Assembly: GCA_015066905.1 (NCBI GenBank)
Contig: SVNN01000002.1
Location: forward strand, 1 to 49,890
DNA from: Ruminococcus sp.
Lineage (GTDB): Bacteria > Bacillota > Clostridia > Oscillospirales > Ruminococcaceae
DNA length: 49,890 bases
Direction: 5' to 3'
Shown here: piece by piece, positions 32,355 to 40,706 of the stretch
How the letters are laid out: the number at the start of each line of letters is the position of its first letter
How positions within the stretch are numbered: the first letter of the stretch is position 1
Notes under the pieces: model-generated
Told to the model about the DNA's origin: nothing
Seen by the model: only the letters and a program-made list of their open reading frames with translations
Database searches by the model: none
Position numbers and translations under genes: made by a program

Positions 32355-33725
32355 ATGATACATAAATATAAACTGGGCGGATTCAATATCGTTCTGGATG
32401 TTAACAGCGGCGGCGTTCATATTGTGGACGAGCTGACGTATGATATGCTGGATAATGTTCAGCCGCCGTTTGAACAGGAATGTCCTGAGCATGTTGTTGC
32501 AAAGCTGATGCGCTTTTACAGCGAGGAGGAGATTCGTTCCTGCTACGCTGAGGTTGTGGAGCTTTACAACGACAAGATCCTCTTCTCTGAGGATGATTAC
32601 GAGAAATATGCTGCCTTTGCTGTGGCATCTCCGGTCAAGGCGATGTGCCTGCATATCGCGCATGACTGCAATCTGCGCTGTGCATATTGCTTTGCTTCTA
32701 CGGGTGATTTCGGCGAGGGCAGAAAGCTGATGTTGGAGGAAACCGCTAAGAAGGCAATTGATTTCCTGATTGCACGCTCCGGTGACCGTGTGAATCTTGA
32801 GGTTGATTTCTTCGGCGGCGAGCCGCTGATGAACTTTGACGTTGTCAAGGAAACTGTAAAATATGCGCGCAGTCTGGAGAAGCAGCACAACAAGAATTTC
32901 CGTTTCACAATTACGACCAATGGTGTGCTGCTGGATGACGCTAAGATGGAATTCATCAACGCGGAGATGTCCAACGTCGTGCTTTCCATCGACGGACGTA
33001 AGGAAGTCAACGATCGTGTCCGCAAGCGTGTTGACGGCAGCGGCTGCTACGATAAGATTATGCCTGCGTTCAAGAAGCTGGTTGATGCACGCGGTGATAA
33101 GGAATATGATGTTCGCGGTACATTTACCAAGTATAACCTTGATTTCTCTGAGGATGTATTCAGCCTGTATGAGCAGGGATTCGATCAGATCTCTGTTGAG
33201 CCGGTCGTCTGTGACGCGAGTGCGCCGTATGCGCTGACTGAGCGTGAGCTTTCCACGATTTTCGCGGAATATGAAAATCTTGCAGAGCGGATTCTTGAGA
33301 ATGAGAAAAAGGGCGGAAAGTTCAATTTCTTCCACTTTATGCTCGATCTGGATCAGGGACCGTGTGCAATCAAGCGTCTGCGCGGCTGCGGCTGCGGCAA
33401 TGAATATGTCGCAATCACCCCTGATGGTGATATTTATCCCTGCCACCAGTTCGTCGGAATTCCGGAATATAAGATGGGTAACCTTGACGAAGGCTCATTT
33501 AATGAAGAAATGAAGTCCGAATTCGCAAGCGCGCATGTCTACTCCAAGCCGACCTGCCGCGAATGCTGGGCGAGATTTTACTGCAGCGGCGGCTGTAATG
33601 CAAACAATTATCAGTATGCCGGTGATATTCATAACGCACATAAATTCTCCTGTGAGCTTGAGAAAAAGCGTCTGGAGTGTGCGATCATGCTGAAAGCTGC
33701 AAGACTGGAGAGAGAAGAGGCTTAA
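32355..33725 (+). CDS. SCIFF radical SAM maturase (thioether-forming)
   Basis: The enzyme that crosslinks the SCIFF peptide; 456 residues. An N-terminal region of about 90 residues fits a RiPP recognition element. The radical SAM cluster CxxxCxxC is C105/C109/C112 (DCNLRCAYCF), followed by FFGGEPLMNFD. The C-terminal SPASM-type region has many cysteines for auxiliary clusters: GPCAIKRLRGCGCG, DIYPCHQ, CRECWARFYCSGGCN and a last Cys near HKFSC. The start follows TCGGAGGAAG. Pairing with SCIFF makes the assignment firm; the characterised relative is CteB. The terminator overlaps the stop codon. Confidence 0.96.
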   Translation: MIHKYKLGGFNIVLDVNSGGVHIVDELTYDMLDNVQPPFEQECPEHVVAKLMRFYSEEEIRSCYAEVVELYNDKILFSEDDYEKYAAFAVASPVKAMCLHIAHDCNLRCAYCFASTGDFGEGRKLMLEETAKKAIDFLIARSGDRVNLEVDFFGGEPLMNFDVVKETVKYARSLEKQHNKNFRFTITTNGVLLDDAKMEFINAEMSNVVLSIDGRKEVNDRVRKRVDGSGCYDKIMPAFKKLVDARGDKEYDVRGTFTKYNLDFSEDVFSLYEQGFDQISVEPVVCDASAPYALTERELSTIFAEYENLAERILENEKKGGKFNFFHFMLDLDQGPCAIKRLRGCGCGNEYVAITPDGDIYPCHQFVGIPEYKMGNLDEGSFNEEMKSEFASAHVYSKPTCRECWARFYCSGGCNANNYQYAGDIHNAHKFSCELEKKRLECAIMLKAARLEREEA

Positions 33726-33741
33726 ATGCCTCTTCTTTTTT
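33713..33741 (+). terminator. Terminator of the SCIFF maturase gene
   Basis: AGAAGAGGC pairs with GCCTCTTCT around TTAAAT, followed by TTTTTTG. The stem begins inside the coding sequence and includes the stop codon. Confidence 0.85.
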
Positions 33742-33755
33742 GCTCTTATAAAAGG

Positions 33756-33790
33756 AAAAACCGCTGAAGAAGAATCTTCAGCGGTTTTTT
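33756..33790. terminator. Bidirectional terminator between maturase and gap
   Basis: AAAAACCGCTGAAGA and TCTTCAGCGGTTTTTT form a long perfect hairpin with U runs in both directions. It serves mainly the minus-strand gap gene. Confidence 0.92.
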
Positions 33791-33815
33791 GTATCTCGCG
33801 ATATATGGTCTTGGA

Positions 33816-34847
33816 TTAGCCCAGTTCTGCGAAGTACTTGATGGTACGAACCATCTGGCTGGTGTAGGAGTTCTCGTTGTCATACCAAGAAACAACCTGA
33901 ACCTCGTACAGATCATCAGAGATCTTGGAAACCATGGTCTGGGTTGCATCGAACAGAGAACCGTAACGCATACCGATTACGTCGGAGGAAACGATCTCGT
34001 CCTCGTTGTAGCCGAAGGAATCAGAAGCAGCAGCCTTCATAGCAGCGTTGATGCCCTCAACGGTAACGTCAGTGCCCTTAACAACAGCGGTGAGGATGGT
34101 GGTGGAACCAGTCGGAACCGGTACACGCTGAGCAGAGCCGATGAGCTTGCCGTTCAGCTCCGGAATTACCAGACCGATTGCCTGAGCAGCACCGGTGGAG
34201 TTCGGAACGATGTTAGCAGCACCAGCACGAGCTCTTCTCAGGTCGCCCTTTCTGTGCGGACCGTCGAGGATCATCTGATCGCCGGTGTAAGCGTGGATGG
34301 TGGACATGATACCGCTCTGGATAGCAGCATACTTGTTCAGGGTGTTAGCCATCGGAGCGAGGCAGTTGGTGGTGCAGGATGCAGCAGAGATGATGGTGTC
34401 ATCCTTGGTCAGGGTCTTCTCGTTTACAGAGTAAACGATGGTGGGCAGATCGTTGCCAGCCGGTGCAGAGATTACAACCTTCTTAGCGCCAGCGTCGATG
34501 TGAGCCTGGGACTTCTCCTTGGAGCAGTAGAAGCCGGTGCACTCGAGAACAACGTCAACACCCAGCTCGCCCCAAGGCAGATCTGCTGCCTTCGGCTCAG
34601 CGTAGATGGTGATCTTCTTGCCGTCAACAACGATGTAGTTGTCGCCAGCCTCTACGGTGTGGAGACCCTCGCCGATGGTTCCGCAGTAGCCACCCTGAGC
34701 GGTGTCATACTTGAGGAGCTGAGCGAGCATCTTCGGAGCGGTCAGGTCGTTGATAGCAACTACCTCATAACCTTCAGCACCAAACATCTGTCTGAATGCC
34801 AGACGGCCGATACGGCCAAAACCATTAATCGCAACTTTTACAGCCAT
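33816..34847 (-). CDS. gap: Glyceraldehyde-3-phosphate dehydrogenase
   Basis: Glycolytic enzyme of 343 residues oxidising glyceraldehyde 3-phosphate to 1,3-bisphosphoglycerate. The Rossmann motif INGFGRIGR is at about 7-15, Asp in VVAINDL suggests NAD, the catalytic site is [10 protein letters not shown], and [12 protein letters not shown] closes the protein. Codon use looks highly biased (repeated CTC, GTT and AAG choices), as for an abundant protein. The start follows TAGGAGG. It stands alone between a promoter and a strong terminator, not in a gap-pgk-tpi operon. Confidence 0.97.
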   Translation of the reverse strand: MAVKVAINGFGRIGRLAFRQMFGAEGYEVVAINDLTAPKMLAQLLKYDTAQGGYCGTIGEGLHTVEAGDNYIVVDGKKITIYAEPKAADLPWGELGVDVVLECTGFYCSKEKSQAHIDAGAKKVVISAPAGNDLPTIVYSVNEKTLTKDDTIISAASCTTNCLAPMANTLNKYAAIQSGIMSTIHAYTGDQMILDGPHRKGDLRRARAGAANIVPNSTGAAQAIGLVIPELNGKLIGSAQRVPVPTGSTTILTAVVKGTDVTVEGINAAMKAAASDSFGYNEDEIVSSDVIGMRYGSLFDATQTMVSKISDDLYEVQVVSWYDNENSYTSQMVRTIKYFAELG

Positions 34848-34878
34848 TGGAATATACCTCCTAATAATTTATACAACT

Positions 34879-34907
34879 ATTATACACCATTTCGCAGAAT
34901 ATTTCAA
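34879..34907 (-). promoter_or_regulatory. Promoter of gap
   Basis: Minus strand: TTGAAA (34902-34907), 17-nt spacer, TATAAT (34879-34884). The leader is about 25 nt. Confidence 0.85.
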
Positions 34908-34950
34908 GGGGGTTTGACAAGAAAATAACTAATTTTCTTGTAGCACAATT

Positions 34951-34997
34951 CCGAAAGAAAACGCGGAATTTTGTAAAAAACGTACAAAATTCCGCGT
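34951..34997 (-). terminator. Terminator of the rnf operon
   Basis: A perfect 15-bp stem, ACGCGGAATTTTGTA with TACAAAATTCCGCGT around a 7-nt loop, followed on the minus strand by TTTCTTTCGG. It lies about 10 nt after the rnfB stop. Confidence 0.88.
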
Positions 34998-35006
34998 GAG
35001 GATCCA

Positions 35007-35816
35007 TTATTCGGTTGGTTCGCAGCAGGTGATGCAGCCGATCGGGCAGGCATCATAGCACTGTCCGCATCCGGTACACTTTTCATAATCAATGGATGCG
35101 TGGAAATCGGTCACGGTGATCGCACCGCTTAAGCATTTCTTCTCGCAGATCTTACAGCCGATACAGCCGTTTTTGCAGACAAGCTTGGTTGCCTTACCGT
35201 TGTCACGGGAAGAGCATCTGACATCATAGTGCTTGGTAACGGGGCGGATCGTGATCAGCTGATTGGGACAGATTTTGGCGCATTTTCCGCACGCGCCGCA
35301 GAGTGACGGCGTGACCTGTGCGATGCCGTCTACAATTGCAATTGCCTGATTGTCACAGGCTGAAACGCAGTCGCCAAGACCGATGCAGCCGAAGGAGCAG
35401 AGTCCGTTTCCGCCGTAGAATCGTTTTGCTGCAGCGCAGCTTTGTACGCCGCCGAAGTCGAACCGCTTCTGTGTGGCATTGCAGGTTCCGTTGCACTTCA
35501 GAACAGCAATTTCCGGAACGATCTCTTCTGCGGTTACGCCCATCACAGCACTTGCTGCCTGTGCGGTTTCGTTTCCGCCTGGCTTGCAGAGATTGGTTGC
35601 AGCGCCCTTTTCGACGATTGCTGCCGCGTAATCCGCACAGCCTGCATATCCGCATGCGCCGCAGTTTGCCTGCGGCAGAAGGTCGCTGATCTCGCTGATG
35701 CGTTCGTCAGTTTTGACATAAAACACCTTACTGGCAACGGTGAGGAGGATGCCGGCAAGTGCGCCGAGTACAGCGAAAATCAGAATCGGGAGAATGTGTG
35801 TTTCAAATGAGATCAT
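35007..35816 (-). CDS. rnfB: Rnf complex subunit RnfB (iron-sulfur ferredoxin-interacting subunit)
   Basis: The cytoplasmic entry point for electrons from reduced ferredoxin; 269 residues. An N-terminal membrane anchor (about 8-28) is followed by the Fe-S domain motif CGACGYAGC at about 52-60. Further clusters have ligands in CSFGCIGLGDC, CGACGKCAKICP, CIGCKICEKKC and CTGCGQCYDACP. The last gene of the operon, in the clostridial order C-D-G-E-A-B. The ATG is 16 nt after rnfA, behind AAAGGAG. Confidence 0.96.
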   Translation of the reverse strand: MISFETHILPILIFAVLGALAGILLTVASKVFYVKTDERISEISDLLPQANCGACGYAGCADYAAAIVEKGAATNLCKPGGNETAQAASAVMGVTAEEIVPEIAVLKCNGTCNATQKRFDFGGVQSCAAAKRFYGGNGLCSFGCIGLGDCVSACDNQAIAIVDGIAQVTPSLCGACGKCAKICPNQLITIRPVTKHYDVRCSSRDNGKATKLVCKNGCIGCKICEKKCLSGAITVTDFHASIDYEKCTGCGQCYDACPIGCITCCEPTE

Positions 35817-35832
35817 AGTTGCATTCTCCTTT

Positions 35833-36408
35833 CTAGTTCAGCATGCCCGAGAACGCCATAAAGCTCAGCGATACGATAGATGCCGCTACCAGCGTGCTGG
35901 GAATTCCCTTGAAGGTTTCGGGGATGTCGGCGGTTTCAAGCTTGCTCCGCACACCCGAAAAGAGGATGAGCGAAACGGTAAAGGCGATTCCGACGGAAAT
36001 CGAATTCACGGTGGATTCGAGGAAGTTATATCCCTCGTCGATATTGGTGATTGTCACACCGAGTACGGCACAGTTGGTCGTGATCAGCGGGAGATAGACA
36101 CCGAGCGCGCGGTATAGCGGCGGCATCAGTTTTTTCAGTGCGATCTCAACGAGCTGTACAAAGAGCGCGATGATCAGAATGAAGGCGATCGTTCGCAGAT
36201 AGGTCAGCTCAAAGGGCGCAAGCAGCGCATGATAGATTGCGTAGGTACAAGCGTTTGCAAAGGTCATAACGAAGATGACAGCTGCGCCCATACCAAGACT
36301 GGAGGACAGCTTTTTGGATACGCCGAGGAACGGACAGATGCCCATAAATTTCGATAGAACAATGTTGTCCGTAAACACAGCAGCAAACAGAATCGTCAGA
36401 TAAGTCAT
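35833..36408 (-). CDS. rnfA: Rnf complex subunit RnfA
   Basis: An integral membrane subunit of 191 residues with six membrane segments, homologous to RnfE and NqrE. The conserved FTDNIVLSKFMGICPFLGVS at the N-terminus carries the cysteine that binds the RnfA/RnfE shared iron-sulfur site, and the second is in LITTNCAVLGV at mid-protein. It overlaps rnfE by 4 nt. Part of the ion-translocating ferredoxin:NAD+ oxidoreductase. Confidence 0.96.
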   Translation of the reverse strand: MTYLTILFAAVFTDNIVLSKFMGICPFLGVSKKLSSSLGMGAAVIFVMTFANACTYAIYHALLAPFELTYLRTIAFILIIALFVQLVEIALKKLMPPLYRALGVYLPLITTNCAVLGVTITNIDEGYNFLESTVNSISVGIAFTVSLILFSGVRSKLETADIPETFKGIPSTLVAASIVSLSFMAFSGMLN

Positions 36409-37067
36409 GATTCACAGCCCTCCTTTGCAGCAGCGCACGATGCGGCATTCGGACAGCCCGCACAGCCAAGCGTTGCCGGCGGCTTTTTGTGTGCAATCTT
36501 GTTGACGAGCGCAATCACACAGCCCAGTACGAAAAATCCGCCTGCAGGCATGATGAAGAAGGTCATCGGCTGAATGGAACCGGGGAGGTCGATGCCGAAC
36601 CAGGTGCCTGCACCGAGAATCTCGCGGATTGAACCCATTGTTGTCAGCGACAGGGTGAAGCCGAGACCCATGCCTGCGCCGTCGAGGATGGACGGGAGCA
36701 CCTTATTCTTGCACGCGAACATCTCAGCACGGCCGAGGATGATGCAGTTTACAGTGATCAGTGACAGGAAGGTGCCGAGCGCGCTGTAAAGATCCGGCAC
36801 AAAGCCATGCATCAGGAATTCGATCAGTGTAACAAAGCCGGCGATAATAACGATATAGCAGGGAAGCTTGACGGATTTCGGAATCACGTTGCGGAGCAGC
36901 GAGATGACCAGATTGGAGCCGATCAGCACGAATGTGGTTGCCAGTCCCATGCCGAGTCCGTTTGCCGCCTGTGTGGTAACGGCGAGCGTCGGACACATAC
37001 CGAGGAGGCCGACGAGCGTCGGATTCTCTTTGATAATGCCCTTGAAGAATTCACGGCTGTAACTCAT
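36405..37067 (-). CDS. rnfE: Rnf complex subunit RnfE
   Basis: A 220-residue six-helix membrane subunit paired with RnfA. Diagnostic segments are NPTLVGLLGMCPTLAVTTQAANG at the N-terminus and LITVNCIILGRAEMFA near residue 105, each with the conserved Cys. The C-terminus has an extra cysteine-rich tail (LGCAGCPNAASCAAAKEGC), a small feature whose function I cannot state. It overlaps rnfG and rnfA by 4 nt each. Confidence 0.95.
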   Translation of the reverse strand: MSYSREFFKGIIKENPTLVGLLGMCPTLAVTTQAANGLGMGLATTFVLIGSNLVISLLRNVIPKSVKLPCYIVIIAGFVTLIEFLMHGFVPDLYSALGTFLSLITVNCIILGRAEMFACKNKVLPSILDGAGMGLGFTLSLTTMGSIREILGAGTWFGIDLPGSIQPMTFFIMPAGGFFVLGCVIALVNKIAHKKPPATLGCAGCPNAASCAAAKEGCES

Positions 37068-37579
37068 GACAGAATCGCCTCCTTATTTTCAAGATAGGTT
37101 TTCATCACAGTCTCCACGGCTTTTTTCATGCCGTTTGAGGAGTAGGTCGCGCCTGTAATCGTGTCAACGGTAAACGCTGCAGAATTGATTCCGTTGAACT
37201 GTTCCAGGAAGGCGTCACCCTGTACTTTGGTACCCAGACCGGGGGTCTCTCCGATACTGACGATACTGATGCCGCAGACAGCACCGCTTTCGTCAATGCC
37301 GATGAGCAACTGTAAACCGTCCTTTGCATAGCCATCTACGGTGATATCAAAGATTACACGGTTTTTGTCATCGCGGATCACCTGTGTGACACCCTCGTAG
37401 GTCTGCTCCAGGGTTTGATAGTCAGCCTCGCCGAATACATCCACAAGGCTCTGCTTCAGCTTTTCTTCCTGTGCCGCCCGGATCTTATCCTTGGTTGCGG
37501 CATTTGCCAGCACGAGCAGTCCGCTGACGCAGATGCAGATGAGCATCAGCACGAGCGGCGGTACAATCTTTTCACGCAT
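37064..37579 (-). CDS. rnfG: Rnf complex subunit RnfG (covalent FMN)
   Basis: A 171-residue subunit with an N-terminal membrane anchor (about 6-26) and an outside FMN-binding domain. DTITGATYSSNGM holds the TGAT motif, whose Thr takes FMN covalently, presumably by the ApbE encoded at the start of this operon. The start chosen is the ATG at 37579 behind GGAGGAAC; the ORF track start at 37648 lies within rnfD. It overlaps the rnfD end by 8 nt. Confidence 0.93.
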   Translation of the reverse strand: MREKIVPPLVLMLICICVSGLLVLANAATKDKIRAAQEEKLKQSLVDVFGEADYQTLEQTYEGVTQVIRDDKNRVIFDITVDGYAKDGLQLLIGIDESGAVCGISIVSIGETPGLGTKVQGDAFLEQFNGINSAAFTVDTITGATYSSNGMKKAVETVMKTYLENKEAILS

Positions 37580-38522
37580 TTGTCTGTTCCTCCTTCTTCT
37601 TGGATTCGTAGACAGCGCCGATTGGCTTTTCAGCGGTAAAGCGATCAATATACGGGGTGAGGATGTTCATCAGCAGAATGGAGAATGAAACGCCCTCAGG
37701 ATAGCCGCCGAACTGACGGATTAAAAATGTCAGCACACCGCAGCCGATTCCGAACACAATCTTACCCTTGCAGGTGATCGGTGTTGTGACGTAGTCGGTC
37801 GCCATAAAGAATGCGCCGAGCAGCAGACCGCCTGCCATCAATTGATATGGAACATCATTTCCGGCGATGAAGGTCAGCAAAGCAAAGCTGCCGAGATAAG
37901 CGATCGGAGTGGAGGGGGAGATGATGCCGCGGAAGATCAGATAGAGTCCGCCGAGGATCAGTCCGATTGCACAGGTCTCACCGATACAGCCGCCAGTATT
38001 GCCAAGGAAGAGATCGCGATAAGAGGCAGATTCTGTCACAAGCGGTGTGGCACCTGTGACGACATCTGCGCCTGCTTCTTTCCAGTAGCGCGGAATTGCC
38101 CAAGTGGTCATATTACCGGTGAAGGACAACATCAGAACGATACGTCCGACAATTGCAGGGTTTGCGAAATTCTGTCCCAGGCCGCCGAACAGCTGTTTTA
38201 CAACGGCGATCGCGACAAAGCAGCCGATCAGTGCCTGCCAGATCGGGATTGTGACAGGCAGATTCAGCGCGAGAATGAGTCCTGTGACTGCGGCGCTGAG
38301 ATCGGAGATCGTCTGGGGACGTTTCATGAGGATACGGCACCAGCCTTCGATCGCAACCGACGCAGTGACGCAGGTGAGGATCAGTAAAATGGCACGCAGT
38401 CCGAAGTAGATGCCCGCAGCAATGACAGCCGGCAGAAGAGAAACCAGAACACAGAGCATGATGCGCTGTGTGGACATCGGGTGTTTCTGATGCGGCGACG
38501 GTGCAACAAGAAGTGTATTCAT
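37572..38522 (-). CDS. rnfD: Rnf complex subunit RnfD (covalent FMN)
   Basis: A 316-residue membrane subunit with about nine or ten helices, homologous to NqrB. The flavinylation motif TGATPL is visible near residue 155. Other conserved parts are GGLGQNFANPAIVGR, FMATDYVTTPIT and RQFGGYPEGVSFSILLMN. The start is the ATG at 38522; the ORF track's TTG at 38531 lies close to the ribosome site. It sits between rnfC (17-nt gap) and rnfG (overlap). Confidence 0.95.
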   Translation of the reverse strand: MNTLLVAPSPHQKHPMSTQRIMLCVLVSLLPAVIAAGIYFGLRAILLILTCVTASVAIEGWCRILMKRPQTISDLSAAVTGLILALNLPVTIPIWQALIGCFVAIAVVKQLFGGLGQNFANPAIVGRIVLMLSFTGNMTTWAIPRYWKEAGADVVTGATPLVTESASYRDLFLGNTGGCIGETCAIGLILGGLYLIFRGIISPSTPIAYLGSFALLTFIAGNDVPYQLMAGGLLLGAFFMATDYVTTPITCKGKIVFGIGCGVLTFLIRQFGGYPEGVSFSILLMNILTPYIDRFTAEKPIGAVYESKKKEEQTNA

Positions 38523-38539
38523 TCCGTTCAACCTTTCTG

Positions 38540-39820
38540 TTATTTTCTTGGCAGCAGCGCCTTGGCGAGCTGATTGGTTTCCGCGAGTTTATGTCCTGCG
38601 GGGCAGACGAAGGTACAGGAGCCGCAGTTCATACAAAGACCGAGCTTAAATTTCTGCAGCGCTTCGACATTCTTGGTTTTGTATGCTTTTTCAAGTTCGG
38701 TCGGCATCAGCCGCAGCGGACAGGCACGCATACATCTTCCGCAGCGGATGCAGGCGGTTTCTTCCACCTCGGTGATATGCTCAAATGCTAAGATTGCATT
38801 ATTCGGCTTGCAGATCGGTGTGTCTGGTGTGTACAGACACATGCCCATCATCGGGCCGCCGCTGATGAGTTTTTTGACGCGGTCTGTGTCGCATTTTGCA
38901 AATTCCAGCGCTTCCGCCACCGAAGTGCCGATCGGGACGATCAGGTTGCACGGGTTCTTGATTGTATCTCCGTCTATGGTCAGGCGGCGCTCTGTGAGCG
39001 GCATACCGGTCTGCGCATAGCGGTAGATGAAGGCAACGGTGGATACGTTCATGACAATCACGCCGACATCAGAAGGAAGCTGTCCTTCCTTGACAATACG
39101 TCCTGTGGTGTTGTAGATCATCACCTTTTCTGCACCCTGCGGATAGGTGGTCGGAAGCGGTGCGATGTCAATTTCGGGATACTGATCCGCCATCTGAACC
39201 AGTACCTTGACAGCCTCAGGTTTATTATTCTCGATTCCGATCTTTGCTTTCGGAATATCCAGATGCTGCATCAGCAGCTTGATTCCGTTTATGATATCCT
39301 CAGGCGATTCTACCATCTGGCGGTAGTCGGAGGTAATATACGGCTCGCACTCCGCTCCGTTGATCAGGAGTGTGTCGATTTTCGTTTTGGGATTCAGCTT
39401 GATGTGCGTCGGGAATCCTGCACCGCCGAGACCGACAACGCCGCTTTCGCGCACTGCTTTCGCAAGACTCTCGCGGTCTGTGATAACCGGCGGCTTGAGG
39501 TCGGGGCAGACGGTCTGTTTGCCGTCAGTTTCAATCTCGACCGCCTTGCAGGTCGCACCGTTTGCACCGAGATGATCGGTGATTGCGGTGACTGTACCTG
39601 ATACGCTTGCATGAACAGGAACGGAGAAAAATGCATCCGTATCTCCGATCTTCTGTCCGACGGTAACCGTATCTCCGACCTTGACGAGTGGAGTGCAGGG
39701 TGCGCCCATATTCATCAGCATCGGGATCTTGACGGTTTTCGGGAGGGGGATATGTACACATTCCTTGTGTTCCGTATCCTTCTTGTGGGGCAGGTGAACG
39801 CCGTGGAGTTTTTTGATCAT
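38540..39820 (-). CDS. rnfC: Rnf complex subunit RnfC (NADH/FMN-binding)
   Basis: The peripheral subunit that reduces NAD+; 426 residues. The N-terminal HGVHLPHKKDTE is typical. The Rossmann-like NADH/FMN region contains GVVGLGGAGFPTHIKL, then INGAECEPYITSDYR. Two [4Fe-4S] motifs are CIRCGRCMRACP and CMNCGSCTFVCP near the C-terminus. First of the six rnf genes, overlapping the Gx-type gene by 4 nt. Confidence 0.97.
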   Translation of the reverse strand: MIKKLHGVHLPHKKDTEHKECVHIPLPKTVKIPMLMNMGAPCTPLVKVGDTVTVGQKIGDTDAFFSVPVHASVSGTVTAITDHLGANGATCKAVEIETDGKQTVCPDLKPPVITDRESLAKAVRESGVVGLGGAGFPTHIKLNPKTKIDTLLINGAECEPYITSDYRQMVESPEDIINGIKLLMQHLDIPKAKIGIENNKPEAVKVLVQMADQYPEIDIAPLPTTYPQGAEKVMIYNTTGRIVKEGQLPSDVGVIVMNVSTVAFIYRYAQTGMPLTERRLTIDGDTIKNPCNLIVPIGTSVAEALEFAKCDTDRVKKLISGGPMMGMCLYTPDTPICKPNNAILAFEHITEVEETACIRCGRCMRACPLRLMPTELEKAYKTKNVEALQKFKLGLCMNCGSCTFVCPAGHKLAETNQLAKALLPRK

Positions 39821-40341
39821 GGTTCTTCCTTACCTTTCTTGCGTAATGTGCCGTTTTGCGCCGCCCGAAGACGGGGGAGCAGTGCGGCAAGACAGCCGCC
39901 TGTGACGCCGCCGGAAATGACAGCGGCAATCAGAAGGACGGGCAGATAATAAGTCAGATTGATATTTTGCAGCAGGAGAGCCGCGGCAATCAGCTGCGCG
40001 AGATTGTGTGCCGCTGCGCCGCTGATGCTTATTGTGAGCAGAGAACTGTTCAGCTTGTGACAAAACAGCATGACACCGAGTGCGAGCAAACCGCCGCTTG
40101 CAGATAGAATCCCCGCTGTGACGCCTCGCGTCAGAAAGACAAAGCCGGATTTTAATAGCGTCAAAAGCAGTGCGTCACGTGGATTGCGTTCTATCAGCGT
40201 ATACATTACGACAATGCTTGCAAGACCCGGTTTGACGCCAAGGGGGAGAGGAATCGGCAGCACCGATTCTATATAGGAGATTGCGCAGGCAAGCGCAAGC
40301 AGCAATCCGAGTGTTGTGATATCCTTTGCAGTCCGTTTCAT
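39817..40341 (-). CDS. Gx transporter family membrane protein (EetB-like)
   Basis: A 174-residue protein with about five membrane segments. The pattern LALACAISYIESVLPIPLPLGVKPGLASIVVMY is characteristic of the Gx transporter (heptaprenyl diphosphate synthase component I) family, an S-component-like fold. The relative in Listeria extracellular electron transfer is, from memory, EetB. It overlaps both neighbours by 4 nt, so it belongs firmly to the apbE-rnf transcript. Possible roles are in flavin or quinone handling; neither is proven. Confidence 0.8.
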   Translation of the reverse strand: MKRTAKDITTLGLLLALACAISYIESVLPIPLPLGVKPGLASIVVMYTLIERNPRDALLLTLLKSGFVFLTRGVTAGILSASGGLLALGVMLFCHKLNSSLLTISISGAAAHNLAQLIAAALLLQNINLTYYLPVLLIAAVISGGVTGGCLAALLPRLRAAQNGTLRKKGKEEP

Positions 40342-40706
40342 CCAATCACCACATCAGCACCGTCGGACGCGCCGACCAGTGTAATTATCATCGCGTGCGG
40401 CAGACAGACGATCATTTCGCCTGGCTTTGAGATCGCACCCATACGGACGCAGCGTTTGTCAGGGCAGTCCGATTCCAGAACGCAGACTGCATTCTCCCGG
40501 ATTTCGATCCGGATCCCGTCAGCATTCGCAAGGGTGATCGTCTGGGGTTCGCTGAGCGGATAGACTGCAACGACTTCGTTCCCGATGCTGATCTGCGCAG
40601 ATACAGGGGTATCGGACTGCGCACGCAAGAGCAGTACTGCAATACAGATCACGGGAAGCAGGAGCCACAACAGATCCTGTTTCCTTGCAAACGGTGTATG
40701 GTTCAT
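40338..40706 (-). CDS. NusG domain II-containing protein (EetA-like)
   Basis: A 122-residue exported or anchored protein with one membrane segment (about 12-29) and a NusG_II fold of about 85 residues with the pair LESDCPDKRCVRMG, the conserved Cys-x4-Cys signature of this family. It is not the transcription factor. In Listeria a NusG_II protein sits beside a Gx transporter in the electron-export locus, from memory called EetA. Here it overlaps apbE and the Gx gene by 4 nt each. Confidence 0.82.
   Translation of the reverse strand: MNHTPFARKQDLLWLLLPVICIAVLLLRAQSDTPVSAQISIGNEVVAVYPLSEPQTITLANADGIRIEIRENAVCVLESDCPDKRCVRMGAISKPGEMIVCLPHAMIITLVGASDGADVVIG

Noticed and set aside
32046-33446. 466-codon minus-strand ORF
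   Set aside because: Opposite SCIFF and its maturase, whose identity is certain. No promoter or ribosome site was seen for it.
33789-34928. 379-codon plus-strand ORF over gap
   Set aside because: Antisense shadow of a highly expressed gene; it would begin inside the gap terminator region.
34921-34937. GAAAAT/ATTTTC hairpin between the gap promoter and rnf terminator
   Set aside because: Short, AT-only stem that is common by chance in such intergenic sequence; the strong 15-bp rnf terminator beside it explains the region.
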